A stretch of 64,000 nt of DNA from Epiperipatus broadwayi. Its lineage: Eukaryota > Onychophora > Udeonychophora > Euonychophora > Peripatidae. Positions 12,249 through 25,900 of this stretch are shown here, one piece after another. The notes under the pieces are model-generated. The model worked only from the letters and a program-made list of their open reading frames with translations. It ran no database searches and was not told where the DNA came from. How positions within the stretch are numbered: the stretch's first letter is position 1; each line of letters starts with the position of its first letter. The stretch covers positions 1 through 64,000 of the forward strand of contig JAQFVV010012673.1 in assembly GCA_028023455.1 (NCBI GenBank). The letters are read 5' to 3'. A program made the position numbers and the translations under genes.

Positions 12249-14812
12249 TGTAATGGTCAGAAAACGTGTGACTCATAAACATAGTGCAGAATTCGACCAC
12301 TATACAGAACAGCAGCCACCATCGAGTAGCGAAGCCACCCGTGGTACTGAGTTCGAACACAGTTTATCGGTTCCACAATACAATCCATGAAACAACCCAT
12401 CTGATGCGACATTAGTAAATATTTCCTTAGGCACGGTGGTCAGGGATATGCAAGAGACTCATGATTTTATTCTCGAGTTAGCCAATAACCAAACAAATAT
12501 TAATTAAACATTCATATTTACATAATCGAGGAAATATTATATAGAATGGGTATCGAATAAATGAAACGTAACTGCAGACATATAGTTTGAAATTATTTAT
12601 TAATACATTTTAATAAAACATTGACTAATAATATTTTAGGGATTGAAAGCTTCAGTAGCGGAATTTGCGACATGATTATATTTTAAAGAATACATTTATT
12701 TATTTAGACATTATTTTATATTGAGGATTTCAGTAGCGGTATTTCCGATACTGTAATGTTTATAAAAGGAATACATTTATTTGAAGGCATAATCTAGCTG
12801 CCTAAAATTCTCGAGTAAGTATTTCTAATGCATGCCTTGGGGAATTTATACCTTTGCAATGCAAGAGTCTAAAGTAAGATTTAAGAGTAGCGGCGGACAT
12901 ATATTTATTTAATTAAAATATTTATCTTATGACTAAGGGCAAACATTTATTTGAGAGTGAATTATGAAGATAATGCAGAGGCAGAGTGATATATAGAATA
13001 ATAAAACTAAGTAAAGGAACACGTGGTACGCTTTAGAAAGGCGATATGGAATGGCAGTATATTGAAACTGCAATGCCGCGAATGGGTTTATAAGAATGTC
13101 AGGCTGGTCTCTGCCCCGACCCGATGAAGTAAGTTGTCACATAAGCATAACCAGGGACAAGCGGTCCGTGTCGCATTTTTGCCGGCTGGCTGCATGACGT
13201 CAAGTCCTACGGGAGCATTTATTATGTCCGCTTGTGTAGGACGACGGGGGTTAATTTCAACCCTAAAGAATCCGAGATATTTACGGCGGAATAGATCATC
13301 ACGTCTTTAAAACGTAACACATGTATAAGTATAAACGATTATGATAAGATTTAAATAGATTTATAATTCGGCTCCACATTATCAACATTTACTAAAGAAC
13401 GTTGGTGACTCTCAAAGAAATGGGATTTTCTGGAATTATTCATGATGATTTAATATATACAAAACATATCTAAACTGGGAATGATTACAACTAATATGCC
13501 AGCCATTTACGAAGTTGTAGACCCCTGCATTACAATAAATGAAGCATTGAATGCATGTCGATTTATGTAGTTAAGTTATTAAAGAAAGTAAGTATTAATG
13601 AAAATTTGACCCGCATTCATTGTTTTAAACGATCATAGATTTAAACTTTGAAAATAGAGACAATTGTGAGCATGCAATAATTAAATAATAAATATAGATA
13701 AAATGTAGATTTTAGAAATATGCATCCAAGATAGAATGAGGTAAGCTAGATTAGTAGAGAAATTTACACATTAAGTTAATTATTCAGTTTTAGCTATACA
13801 TATGGTAGTTTTTACATTTTATAATTTAGATAAGTATTATGAAGAAGAGCTATAGCATATTATTAGAGTACTCTAGAGTTTGAACACAGACAGGTACCTG
13901 TTTTATAAGAAGTTTTCTGATTCCATTAGTTTAGCAGCAAAAAGTTCACGAGTGGCAAGTCTTTCTTGTATTTAGATATTTCATTTAATTTCACAACAGC
14001 AGCAGCTTTTTCATTTATTTCAGGCAGCAGATCTTCATGGTGAATTTATGACGGGCAACGAAAAGTTCAGCATCCAATAGGCCATCTCCCGATGGAGAAT
14101 AATCTAGGTGCTTTACTCGGTCATACCTTGGCAGGAACAAATTATTTTATATTTTTTTGAGACTCTCAGTGATCGAGAGCAAAGCTAAAGTTTAAGTGAC
14201 TGTCTCCAGCAAGTCTAAGATGGTCTCTTTTTTTATCTTAATCTTTCACATTTTTGTTAAGATATTTTTAGGTTCTACTTAATCTGCCCTGAGGATAATC
14301 AATGCATTTTGTTGGTTTTTAATTAAAGAAGGCTGCCGTTCTATTGTTTACATTTTTCATTTACTAATTATATTTTGGGGAATTTTTCTTTAATTAATCT
14401 ATTATCTATCACTGACCGATGCTTTTAAATTTCAAAGACAAAAAGGGAACATAAGATTATTTTAACTTTTAATTAAATATTACATCAGATTTTTTTAGAA
14501 TTATTATTAAACGAAATTTAAACAAAGCAATAAATACGAACTTTATAATGCAAAATAAATGATTAAAATTATACAAAATTATATAACTAAAAGAAATCTA
14601 AATTATACTATTTTATCCCTATTTATCGCGTTTAATTTGAGATCGAAATGTGTGCGTGTTTATGCTGAATTCTACATATATTTATACATTTTAATATTGC
14701 TACACACACAATTCGATACCAAAAAGTTTAAATTTGGGCGGGATAGACCTGTCAGTGAGAGACGACAGAAAAAGGTGAAACTTAAGATTCGAGTACGAAT
14801 CTTACTGTTTCA
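12249..14812 (-). repeat. LTR-A: solo copy of the composite's LTR family
   Basis: A 2564-bp copy of the repeat that forms the LTRs at 27296-29974 and 39777-42304. On the plus strand it starts TGTAATGGTCAG and ends TACTGTTTCA, flanked by AT runs on both sides (X1 end at 12236 on the left, atatat from 14813). It keeps a block at about 12705-12770 that both other copies have lost, so those two are sisters and this is an independent insertion. No internal element sequence adjoins it, so it is best read as a solo LTR. The minus strand is assigned from the pol orientation of the full element. Confidence 0.65.
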
Positions 14813-17800
14813 ATATATATATATATATTAAAATACATACACATATGAAGTTAAATAAGTAAATATATAAAATTTAGTATAAAATAAGTACAATTAAAAC
14901 TTATCAAATCAGCATATAAAAGAATTCAGTTTTACCTAAAAAAAAAACAACTTTAATTAAATTCTTTAAAATCTCAAGTGAGATAGGTTAAATAAAGTCC
15001 ATCAGAATCTATCTAAAACTAATGAATTATTAGTAACTAAAAGTAGATTTTACTTAAGATGGACCCTTATATAGATAAAAAATATATTAAGCAATATCAG
15101 AAAGATCTGAATGATTAACCAATTAGAAAAATTTATGATTAATTAAATGCAAACATGTGGTCTAGAGAAGAAACCAAGACACATTTGTTCATAAAAGTTC
15201 CATGCTTGAACATGGAATGGCAACACCACAATTGTAGATATTATCATGTTTTGCTGTAATTAGCTTCTACCAAAGAGAGACTTGCCTCCAGATGGGCCAA
15301 TCAGATCTAGAGGCTTTAACAGAGTGCACCAACCTTTGTTACATTTTGTATGTCTTCGAGTTAGTATGTAATTTGTAAATAATTTCATAATATATATTTA
15401 TAATATTAATATTCTTATAATTGTTTGTATTATTTATGAATTAAATTCATAATTCCAAATTGCCATAATCTTATTAGCTTTGTCAGGTGAAAATTTATAT
15501 AAGCATTTGTCTGTTTGAAAGCAAAGGGATCATCCCGAGACAAGAATATTTAATATATATATATAATCAAAATTACCCCAAATTCATAACTCAAACAGAC
15601 TAGTCAAGAAAATAAACTTTAAATCACTACTAATGGTTTCATTGCCACAAGCAGACTTTTCAAGTATAAATAACTACAAAATAACAGCATATTTAAATTA
15701 AATATTACCCATAATTCCATTTCCTTCCACCCTTAATATTAAAATAACTTTTACATAAGTTAATTAGATGGTGAAATGGAATTGTAGGTAATGTTTATTT
15801 TAAATATGTTGTTATTTTGTAGAGTCAAATATGATATGTAAGTCATTGATGTGAATTTGCAAGTGTTATATTGTGCACATAACTTATATAAGACTAAAAA
15901 GTTTTTAAAATGTGTTGATAATGTATTTTAAAATACTAAATTTTTATGAAATTAAATGATCAATTGATTTTTGGCAAAGAGAGGTCATAGAACAACTTAT
16001 TATAATTTGATGATAATATTCTTCAAATTATTAAAATTCTAGATGAAAACAATAGAAAGCTGTAACTCAATAGTCAAATGATTGTTAATTGGAAGTTCAT
16101 ATGCAAAATCAATATGAAATCAAGCAATTGGGATGTAATTGTTGGACTCTTCAGCTCTGCAGTATACCACTCCAATACTATGCTATACCACACAGGGTAA
16201 ATATTAGCAAATTATGAAGAACAACAATGAAAAGGCATTAATATTAGTAGCATGTACCATCTTGCTACTTATCTCCTCATATATTTAGTCATAAGCCTTA
16301 AAACACACAAACTATGTATAACTGATTAAACTATTTATTTTGTTACAAGTAAAATCTAATTTATCACTTGTTATGGCTAAACCAATCGTTAAATAATGAA
16401 GTAATCTGGATTCAATTTTATCTTGTTCTGTTTTAGTATTCATTGCTACAGGTCAATGGATATATGTATAGATAAAATATTGATAATGGCAACAACTGTC
16501 CAATAGGTTAATATGTTCTGTGGATGCAATTGCTTTCTTAAGGAAGGGAACATGCTTTAAATAGGCAGTCCACTGGAATTAGGAACAGACAACAGACAAA
16601 TATCTCTTGCAACTGAACGGCAGAATGCATGTTGCCCACAACATTGTTAAAGAAGTGAGGCAAGTTCACATTGAACTGGAAGTGTCACCATACCTAAACA
16701 CAAGGCAATCAGCTTCTATGGTACATTTAAAAGTATTAGGTACACCTAGAAGAACATCTGAACTTTTTATCTTCAATAATATTTAACAAAGAAATGACAT
16801 TTAGATAGAGACAATTGAAAAGCCGCCCTTGAATATTCCAAGTACGATCAAAATAACGTCTATCATCGAATTTAATTTTATTATTGACATAATTCGAGCG
16901 TAATAAAGTTAGTTTGTATATAATTAATTCTTAAAATTATATATATATTATACAAAAAGCACAATTTTAAAAATCTACTTTAAAAAAAAAAAATTTTTTT
17001 TATTATATTAGAAATAAATTAATTGATTTATTTTTATATTCACTATAAAACCTAATTGAATACTTCTTTTCTACGCCACGTTCTTTAATTGCAGGAAGTT
17101 ATTCCCAAGATGCATTTTCGGTTGAATTAACATACCACGTGTTTGTGTTGGAAATAATAGATATGTTAATTTTTAATTAAAGTTTAAGGTAGGTATTTGT
17201 CCTACAAATTTATTTGATAATCTACACTCTAGTAAGAGATTAAGAAAAATCATTAAAGTATTTATCTGTAATAAAGGATACCATAGTTTAGACAGCAAAA
17301 TATTTGGCAGCTAGATATTAATAGACTTCAAACCATTTTAAATGTATTATAGAGTTCCACTTAATGATTTTTTCTAACATTTCTTAAGTTTTATCATAGC
17401 ATTGCGGGTCAGAATGGCTGAACCAATTAATCCGATTCACTCACTACTATCATTACCAGAAATTTTAATCCAAGAATCTGCCTATAGCAAATTTGCCTCA
17501 CACATTTGTAATGCCACGATATTTTTCTAACTTGCTCTTCCTTATGTCTTCCTATTTTTTCTTTCCTCTTCTGCCTTTTTTCTTCCTCTTCTCTTTCTTA
17601 TTATAATAAAAATAATCAAATGATTTATTGCTCAACTCTTCATAAGAAATTTGTAAAAAAGGAATAGCAAAGCACACACAAAAAAGATCACTTCTATTAA
17701 AAGAAACAAATGCCAATAATCTCATTTTGCATTGATGACATCGGTGTTTCAGTAAGCTAGCGTTGTTTTAAATGCGAGATTTTAGTCTAAGATTAAAAGG

Positions 17801-17989
17801 GATTGGGTTGGTTATATGTATAATCTATGTAGCATATTCACACTTATTAAAATAATATTTAAATCTATTAAACACTTCCATTTGTGCACATGATTTAAAT
17901 GAAAAATATTCATTAGTTAATTTAATTTTCAGAATTTTCCTTTTAATGTAATAACTGAAACACAGGCCTATTATATACCTGTGTCTATA
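14813..17989. other. A+T-rich stretch, no recognised gene
   Basis: No supported gene, RNA or element apart from the small inverted repeat at 15674-15822. It contains homopolymer and AT runs and a pyrimidine-rich patch near 17540-17600. Confidence 0.5.
15674..15822. repeat. Short inverted repeat (MITE-like)
   Basis: Arms of about 50 bp (15674-15723 and 15773-15822) are imperfect reverse complements: CTACAAAATAACA opens the left arm and its complement closes the right. The ~49-bp spacer is A+T-rich. It may be a small miniature inverted-repeat element; no target duplication is evident. Confidence 0.5.
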
Positions 17990-18365
17990 TATGTAATATA
18001 TAGGATATATGAGCACATACTTTCACACCACCCGCCACTCTCCACTCTATATCATAACACTGATACACTCGAACACATATATGTCAAAAAAGATAAATAA
18101 TCACCAATATACGTATTTCATGCTAAACCAGCAATCATCAGTTGGTCCAGATTACCATCTCTACACATATATGCTATAAGTGCTCAGGTATATACTAAGA
18201 TAGCCAATATTCATACTTTAATGGACAGGCTTCAATCTACTCCAACTCTTCAACCATCCACCTAATTGAAAATCTGATGATGGAACACTCAAAGGCCACC
18301 CTGAGGCCGACATTCTTGTCACACCCATGTTGACCTAAGGTCAATCTGACCCCTGTGTGCGTTAT
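17990..18365. repeat. Half copy of the foldback family
   Basis: Matches the left arm of the palindrome at 45136-45998. Shared segments include AAACCAGCAATCATCAGTTG and ACTTTAATGGACAGGCTTCA, then a CCATGTTGAC stretch near the inner end. The right arm is absent, so this is a single-arm version. Confidence 0.65.
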
Positions 18366-19065
18366 AATAAAATATTTTGTTGAATTAATTTTGGCAGTAA
18401 CTTATTTTATAAATTTTATTAATATTTAAAATTAAGAATTAGAAATTTGAATATACAGTGTGATATTTTAAGCTCAGCTTCTCCCTGGGCTAATGACTGT
18501 GGCTTTCGGTTCGATGAAAGAGTAACCTCTCCCATGCGTATCTGCCTACTATATAAACTTTCTAGGTTCCAATAACTTAGTGGCGCCTTGGTGTGGCAGA
18601 TTAGGTTAGGGAGGTCCTGTAGACCGTTATAATAGTGATGATGATAAATTGGGTATTATTGAAAATAGTATATTTTTCTCACAATTCATTCAGTTTGAAG
18701 CTTCACAAAATCCAAAATTTTCTAATTATTCAACTGGAAGAACGCCAAAACATTGGTTAGTTGCAGTTTTCAATGCATTCATTTTATTTCAAAATTTGAA
18801 AGACCAATAAAAATTCAATATTTTATTTTTAAAGATTATTAGCAAAATCATTTACAACCGTATGCCTAGAAGAAAGGCTACTTATTTGCAAACACTGCAG
18901 TGAACTTTATGTTTCCATTTTAAGAGCATTAGGAAAGAATGAAGCCAGTAGTAATGAAAATGACAATTACAAAAGTAATAACAGACTTGAGATAAAAAAA
19001 ACTTGCCATAAATATAGTTTAGTCCAATATAAAAATACAAATATCTCAACCAGCTGAAAAAAACT
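18366..19065. other. Unassigned sequence with a G+C-richer island
   Basis: About 18470-18640 is richer in G+C than its surroundings (GTGGCGCCTTGGTGTGGCAG is typical) and ends in a short GATGATGATAA run, which is common at the 3' ends of old SINEs or LINEs. I cannot name the element. The rest is A+T-rich with nothing recognised. Confidence 0.3.
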
Positions 19066-19170
19066 TTTTTTTCTCATGTGTCATAGCATCAACCAGGAAG
19101 CGAACCCGCTAACCCGGGGCAACTGCTTGTAAAACAGCCATTGCTGACCTCTCGACCACCAATGCTTGAC
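19066..19170 (-). repeat. tRNA-derived SINE
   Basis: On the minus strand it begins GCATTGGTGGTCGAGAGG, with a Pol III A box (TGGTCGAGAGG), then a B box (GGGTTCGCTTCC), TGATGCTATGACAC and an A-rich tail. The acceptor-like ends pair (GCATTGG with the TTGATGC side). The anticodon region is followed by a long variable arm, suggesting a class II (Leu/Ser-type) tRNA ancestor. It belongs to the same family as 19936-20032, 28378-28478 and 47234-47345. It is not a functional tRNA gene: the T arm is altered and a tail follows. Confidence 0.7.
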
Positions 19171-19935
19171 AAAAAAAACAGCAACTTTTTTTCAGAATAT
19201 GTAACAGAAACATTTGCATACATTACTTAAAACAATATATTGTAAGTTTTCTATTTTGAAATAATACTCAATTTGAAATTATTTTTAGTTTGTTAATATA
19301 TATTATAAATGTTTATTTGCAATGCCGATTATATCATGAAGGAATATGGTTGTAGTTCTAATCTAATGAGACCAGGTTTTGCCATTTCAAGTTGGATTGA
19401 TTGTGTCAGTTGAATATTGGAATACTTATTTTCTATTAATCAAAATACTATCCAATTCTGCTGTATTTGAATTAGGGTGTTGCCATATTCATTTTATCCT
19501 AGATTTTTTTTCAGAGATACAGTTTTTATATTTCCTCAAACTCCACACTTTTGTGTCCCACATTATCTGTATTACCTTACAGCACTTTTATCTTTCAATC
19601 ATTTAGCAATTGCGCAATATCAACTCAACATGACCATTTTAAAATGTTATTTGGTCTGACCAGAAGTATAATGAGAACTTTTTGGGTTATAAATCTGAAT
19701 TATCCCTATTGCTTATACACATTTGGGAAAAGTCTCTAGTTATCATTCTATCTTTGAAATCCAGATTAAAAGTTTTACTATCTAATGCAAAACGTTGCAC
19801 TATAAGGCTATTTTCATCATGTGACATCTATTTTCATCATGTGACACCTCAGATATAAAGTAACTGTATATACTAATAGTTTAAGTTGAGTTTTTTTGAC
19901 TTTAGTAAATGTATGAAATTTTAGAGCAAAAAGAG
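19171..19935. other. A+T-rich, with a 21-bp tandem duplication
   Basis: No gene supported. Near 19808-19850 the phrase CTATTTTCATCATGTGACA occurs twice in tandem. Confidence 0.4.
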
Positions 19936-20032
19936 ATGTCAATGTGGTGTTGAGAGCACAGCTGCCTTACAAGCAGTTGTCCTGGCTTAGTGGGTTCACT
20001 TCCCGGCCGATGCTATGACACATGGAAAAAAA
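19936..20032 (+). repeat. tRNA-derived SINE, diverged 5' end
   Basis: Plus-strand copy of the SINE family: a degraded A box (GTTGAGAGCAC), an anticodon-arm-like CTGCCTTACAAGCAG, a B box (GGGTTCACTTCC), CGGCCGATGCTATGACAC and a short A tail. The 3' half is better preserved than the 5' half. Confidence 0.65.
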
Positions 20033-20937
20033 TAATGTGTATTCGTTTTCAGACCACATTCTCCATCTGATTTGCTATTTCTATGTTAGCTTTACATTCC
20101 TTAAAATCAAGATAGTTAAAACAAATATCAGTAGCAACTTTTTCCATATGGTACTGCTATCTAGTACAAGTTCTAATGACCCACAGTTATGTGGCACTGG
20201 ATAGGGATTAAAATGAATCTATTGATTACTAAGGCTTGCAGTGGATGACACTATTGTGTGGGAGAAAATGATATTGTTTTACCATAAAAAAGGGGTCATG
20301 TAATGTTGAAAAACACGTCACATGATTATGCAGGCATAATGATGTCATGTTAATAACTTATTAAATCAACTCAGATATTTCTGTGCATAAGCCATATAAA
20401 AAGATCCTAGTAATGAAATTAAATGTTGCCCTATTTGAGATGTTGCCAGTTTTAATTTCCTTCTTTTTCAAACCCTATTGCAATTTAGCTATCCTTACTC
20501 TTTTATCCTGCTATACACATGTCTGCTGTTCCTATTATTAAAAATTCATTCATTTTTAAGTTTATCTCATTCTCAATACAATTTATTCTGAATTTTTAAC
20601 ATTCTATTCTTCAAAAATAAATGTTTAATATTCTATATAATGTTGATGTTTGCATCAACCATGCATAGTAACATTTTTTTTTCACTTCAGTTATATCATC
20701 GACTATAAGTGACATCTATTAAAAACTTGAGTAATCAATAGACAATAAGTGGTAATGTTTAATAAACCTTTATCTAGGCATGTTCTACCCATAATCCTAG
20801 CACTGGAAAAATATATATCAAGCCCTACTTATATTTATATATTAGTCTATTTCCATCATCTAACATAAGTATTGAATATCTTTAGAAAAAGTTTATTTTA
20901 TTTAAATATTTCAAATATATTCAACTGTTAGTAATAT
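20033..20937. other. A+T-rich stretch, nothing recognised
   Basis: No supported coding region, RNA or repeat was seen. Confidence 0.4.
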
Positions 20938-21275
20938 CACACAGGTTAGTATATGTGCAATGTTTAGAGAGTTATTATTTCCCCCTCTTCTTCAGGTGTT
21001 GCTGGCTTGACCCATGACAGTACTAGCAAGGGAATTGAACCGGGACTCTTAGATTTTTAAGTTTATAATTTTAAGATAATAATCTAACCAATTGGCATGA
21101 TGGCTCAGTTGGTTAGAGGGTTACCTTAAAATTTAATACTCAAGAATATAAGCATCCAGGTTTGAATTCCATGCTAGTACTGATACTAGTCAGGCCAGCA
21201 ATACCTGAAGAAGAGAGAAAAATAATACCTCTCGAAACATTGTGAATATACTAACCTGTGTGCTATTACTAACAG
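20938..21275. repeat. Two tRNA-like SINEs, head to head
   Basis: An imperfect inverted repeat centred near 21090. The right half (plus strand) has an A box (TGGCTCAGTTGG near 21103), a B box (GGTTTGAATTCC near 21160) and a body containing CCAGCAATACCTGAAGAAGA and CTCTCGAAACATTG. The left half is the same on the minus strand, with a better B box (GGTTCAATTCC). Both halves end in an ACACAGGTTAGTATA-like motif or its complement. This is a different tRNA-SINE family from the one at 19.1 kb. Confidence 0.6.
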
Positions 21276-21411
21276 TTGAATATATTTGGAATATTTTCTA
21301 AATACATTCAATACTAAGATAATGGATAATAGTCCAATGTATAAATACATCTCAAACACCATCATCACAAACTTTCAGGAAAACATTAAGCATTATTGTA
21401 TATCATCTATT

Positions 21412-21589
21412 GATTACTTAGGTTTATATTAGACTATGATACTCAAAAGACATAAAAATACTTTTACTATTGAAAAGCATTGTATAATCTAGATTTAGGT
21501 GATTACTTAGGTTTATATTAGACTATGATACTCAAACGACATAAAAATACTTTTACTATTGAAAAGCATTGTATAATCTAGATTTAGGT
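21412..21589. repeat. Tandem duplication, 89-bp period
   Basis: Two adjacent copies starting GATTACTTAGG at 21412 and 21501 differ at only one or two bases, so the duplication is recent compared with other repeats here. Confidence 0.8.
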
Positions 21590-22375
21590 GATGATTTATT
21601 GGTTTTGTAAAGCACAATTACAATTAAACACCATTTTTTGTCTGGTATCTAAAGTTTCTGTTCATACATAAAGTAGTAATAAGCTACATTTGATTTTATA
21701 AAATATCCTTTTAAATTTTATCTAATTTTTGTATAAGTCTTAAAACTATTTTTTATTCATTTTTTGTTTTCGCAGTGTACGTTTTTTTAATGTGAGCCAT
21801 GTATCTATCCTCTTTTTCCAACTATCATAATTACATATCTGTAACTAATTCTTTATATATTTATCTCGTTTTTTAGATATTAAACGTATCTTAAATTCGA
21901 TATAAATGAATACAAAAAGTTGTCAGCTCCAATCATCCCCTATAATACATTTTTACTACTACTGCCATCTACATGCAAAAGTTCACAAGCATTCTTCAGC
22001 TAATATGCATTTAAGGAATAACATTGTTTATCAACTATCTTGAAATAATGTGAACAGACTACCTAAATGCCTACTATGTCCCAATAAAAACATGACTCAT
22101 TTTTTTTTCAAGCTATTTGAAAGACCATTTTTAAATTATCACATTTATTTTATAATCTCATACTATATCTATTTACCATAAAAAAATTTAATGTGACACA
22201 AATTATGACTTTAAATGTGGCAGTCCATTTTAAAACATCATCAATACTCTTTCTGTCATTATAAATCTTGGTTATTATTTGAAAACATATTTTGGTACTC
22301 TTTAATTAGCCACAGGACATCGCTTGGAGGTGCTGTTTTTGTGCAAAAATGTTTTAATATAATGTTTTCAGGCCA
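21590..22375. other. A+T-rich stretch, nothing recognised
   Basis: No supported gene or repeat. Confidence 0.4.
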
Positions 22376-22925
22376 ATATAAAACAAAACACTTTCTTTTT
22401 ATTTACAAATATAATTATTCTTCTAATAGTAAATGCAATGTTTAAACAAAAATTAAAAAAAAAAAAACACTTGCTTAACAAACTAATCATCCCGAACTAA
22501 ATTAAATTCCATTCAATTAATTTGCAGTGTGTAGGGCTGGAATGTATGTGGGGGGGGTGATGATGGTTTTGCTTAAAGATGGATTACTCTGATCAAACCC
22601 AGCTTATGATTTCCAAAACAATGTGCAACCTCAGCCAAGCTTACATTATTTTTAGCATTCTATATTAAGTGTCAAAAACAAAGCAAAACACTTTTTTTTA
22701 AATTTAGAAATGTATGTTATTCTTCTAATAGTAAATTAAATATTTAAACAAAAATAAAAAAAAACCCATTTGATTAACAAATTAATCAATCCAAATTAAA
22801 TTCCATTAAATTAAATTTCAGTGCATAGTGCTGGAATGTGCGGGGGGGGGGGGAGTGATGGTTTTGCCAATCCAAAGAATCAGCCAAAAGATGCATTACT
22901 CTGATCAAACCAAGCTTATGATTTG
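22376..22925. repeat. Diverged tandem pair, ~300-bp period
   Basis: Units at about 22376-22620 and 22678-22925 share, in order, ATTCTTCTAATAGTAAAT, an A-rich run, AAATTAAATTCCATT, a GCTGGAATGT block followed by a run of eight or more G, GATGGTTTTGC and a final TTACTCTGATCAAACC block. Confidence 0.7.
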
Positions 22926-25900
22926 TATTGTAGCTTTATGATTTGTATTGTAGCTCTTCTCGTAAAACATGCCTATTCACATGACTTCCAAGCTGTGTAG
23001 GGAAGCACGGGGATGGGCTTACAATTATTAGTATGTAATAGTACATCAGCTAGGTTATAGGTTCATTACTTTGAATGCACATTAAAAGAGTTATGACCAG
23101 TTGATTTACATACACCCTTTTATCATACAATAGTGATCTGTCAAGTGTGTGCTATTTGCATAGTGTCATGAAGCACATCAGTGGGCCATATTTGTGTGCT
23201 TTGCCATCTAGGCCTGCTAATGGCTAATATGAGCAGAACTGTTCTATAGGTTGAAATTTCATCCTCATAAATGGGACATTTCTGTGTTTTTGCAGAGAAA
23301 CAGCACCACCAACTGATATACAGTGGCTAATTAAACAGCACCCATATTTTCACTCATGGTTTTTTTTTTACCATTTACAATTTAAATTATTTCATACATT
23401 TCTATGTCTCTTTTTCTTGATTTAAAATGAAATTTAATATTAGAGGTTGTTCCATCATGTGTTATGGTACGAAACACAAAGACAAATTTTATTTTCTAAT
23501 TCACAATCAGAAAATCTAATATCCTAAAGTTTTTGTGATGAATGGATATAATTTTGCACTACTTTAGACATACATTAATTCAGTGATCGTATTTCAATAA
23601 GCTCGTATATAAAACCAGTCACCAGTCATCTTTTTACTGACATCCACAGTGTATAACAGTTAGCCAGTTTAAAATAATACTGCAATTTATGACTTATTCT
23701 GTGTTTAAAATACATATTTGACACAACAATTCTTGTCTATAAATTGGCTTAGTCCAATACAATTATACAATAATTTAGGCAAAATCAAAGGTTTACTAAT
23801 TAAAAAAATCTATCATGTATAATAAATGTATTACCTTTTATTTCAGTTGCCAAGATACATATATATGCACCAGTATAAATTATTAGATTTATTCTTAGGC
23901 AAATTTCATTTTCTATCAGCCAAATCAAGATACTGTGTGATTTGGTGCTTTGGTATTATGGCAGGTTCTGCAACTCTGTGAATCACAACTCAACACTGTT
24001 ACTTCTGGTGCTGGAATATCATTTGATAATTCAAGTGAAAAAGTCCAATTATTTTTTAATTAAAGCAAAATATTGTAACAAAATCATGAACATTTGAAAA
24101 ATAAGTAATACAGAGACGTTAGACCACGCAATGAAGAACGGAGAGATATATATTAGGAGTAATAAGAAGAGAGTAAAAAAAATACATGGATGAGATGACA
24201 AACACACGTTACTGACATCATGGAAAGAATTAAGAGTTGGAAGTGAAGCTGGGCTAGACATATAAAATCTTAAAATAGAGTCCAAGATATTGTTAAAGTC
24301 CCAGAAATTGACCATGTATGGGAAGAACGGATGAAATAAGGATTATGCTGGGCTGATGTGGCAAAAAACAAAGGCTAGAGGTTGAAGAAATTGAATTAAA
24401 CTTGGAAAGACCTTCATCCTGCAACCGATTGATGATAGTTGAAAATAATAATGATTATGAATCGGCGATACTAAAAATGGAATGTTTACTTTTATCACAA
24501 TTCTTGAATTTTATGAAAACGAATCAAAACACGCACACAAATATAAAATAAAATAAATAATATATATATACTTTAAACAGACGAATTTTTTTTTTTTTAA
24601 TTTGCATTAGCAGGATAAAATTAAATTCTTGATGATTAATAGATAAAAAGGATGAAAAATAATTTAAATGATAAAGAAAAAATTAATAAACTTTTAATTA
24701 AATCTTGTGGCTGGAAGATAATTATCTTTGAAATATAATGCTTATATTAATTAAATATTTTATAGTTAATGTAAATTAATTAGAAGTTTGAACGCATATT
24801 GTTATGAATTAACTAATTAGAAAATTTTTTCTTCTTAAAACCAAAAAAAATACTGATTAGAGAAAAACAAATAAGAAAAAATTAAGCTTATTAGAAATAT
24901 AAATAATTCCACGTGAGAAATCATTTGTTTATGTGTTAAAAGTAATTAATACCGTCAGTGTATATAAATATTAGCTATTGAAGGAAATAATATGCAGAAA
25001 AAATATGAAAACTAATTTATTATAATATTAACTAATATAGTGAGATAGATTTAAATATTTCAATGCTGGGGAAAAACTCTCTTGTAATCTTGCGAAGAGA
25101 GAATAAAGAAATAGATACATTTCCCTAGAAAGCCCTTATGGTTTTTCAATTAGATTCTTCCACTGGTGTTAAAAGTAGATAGAAACCATCCCTTACCTTG
25201 CATAACAGTAGTGTTGTAAAAATTATACTACAGAAATACTCTTCATATACCATCTAGTCTAAAAGTGGCAAGATAATATTTATTGATCATTATTATGAAA
25301 GAAAGCTAGATCGGTTATTATTTGGCTATCTGAAAGATATCTACAGATATACACATATACATATTTTTTTTGCTGTTTCATGGGATAGCATTGATGAAAA
25401 ATTCTATAGCGGGCATAAATAAATAATAAACCTTCTTATATGATATTAGAATTAATTAATTGTACAAACATTAAAATAAAGATTTTTCATGTTCAACCGA
25501 TAGAAATAACATGTTACCAAGATTTATCTTTTTTAAATTAATATATCAACATTTTGGTTGTGTCTCTCCTGTCATTAACTGGATAAGGAATATTATTTTA
25601 ATAAACCATTCCAGAAGTGCTCCAGGAACCAATACATATAAAAAGTTAAAAAATTCAACCAACAAAAGTAAAAAAAAAAAAAAAACGTTAAAAAATAAAA
25701 GTGAGGATTGGCTTATACTGGTTGAGAAAAAATAATATAAACTCAACAGGTATTTGTATTAACAGATTGGGAAAAAATTCCAAATGAATGGTAATTTATC
25801 TGTTATCATCACACTTGGCAAAACAATTTGGTTTCTAAAGTTCTCAGTGGCTTCTCTGCTTTTCCCTTGGGGGAGAGTGCCATATTTGGATAGAATTCTG

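Noticed and set aside
24049-24470. Possible LINE 3' end and an 88-codon minus-strand frame
   Set aside because: The end words resemble LINE tails, but no RT or endonuclease motif can be read and the frame has no domain; kept only as a note in the surrounding region.
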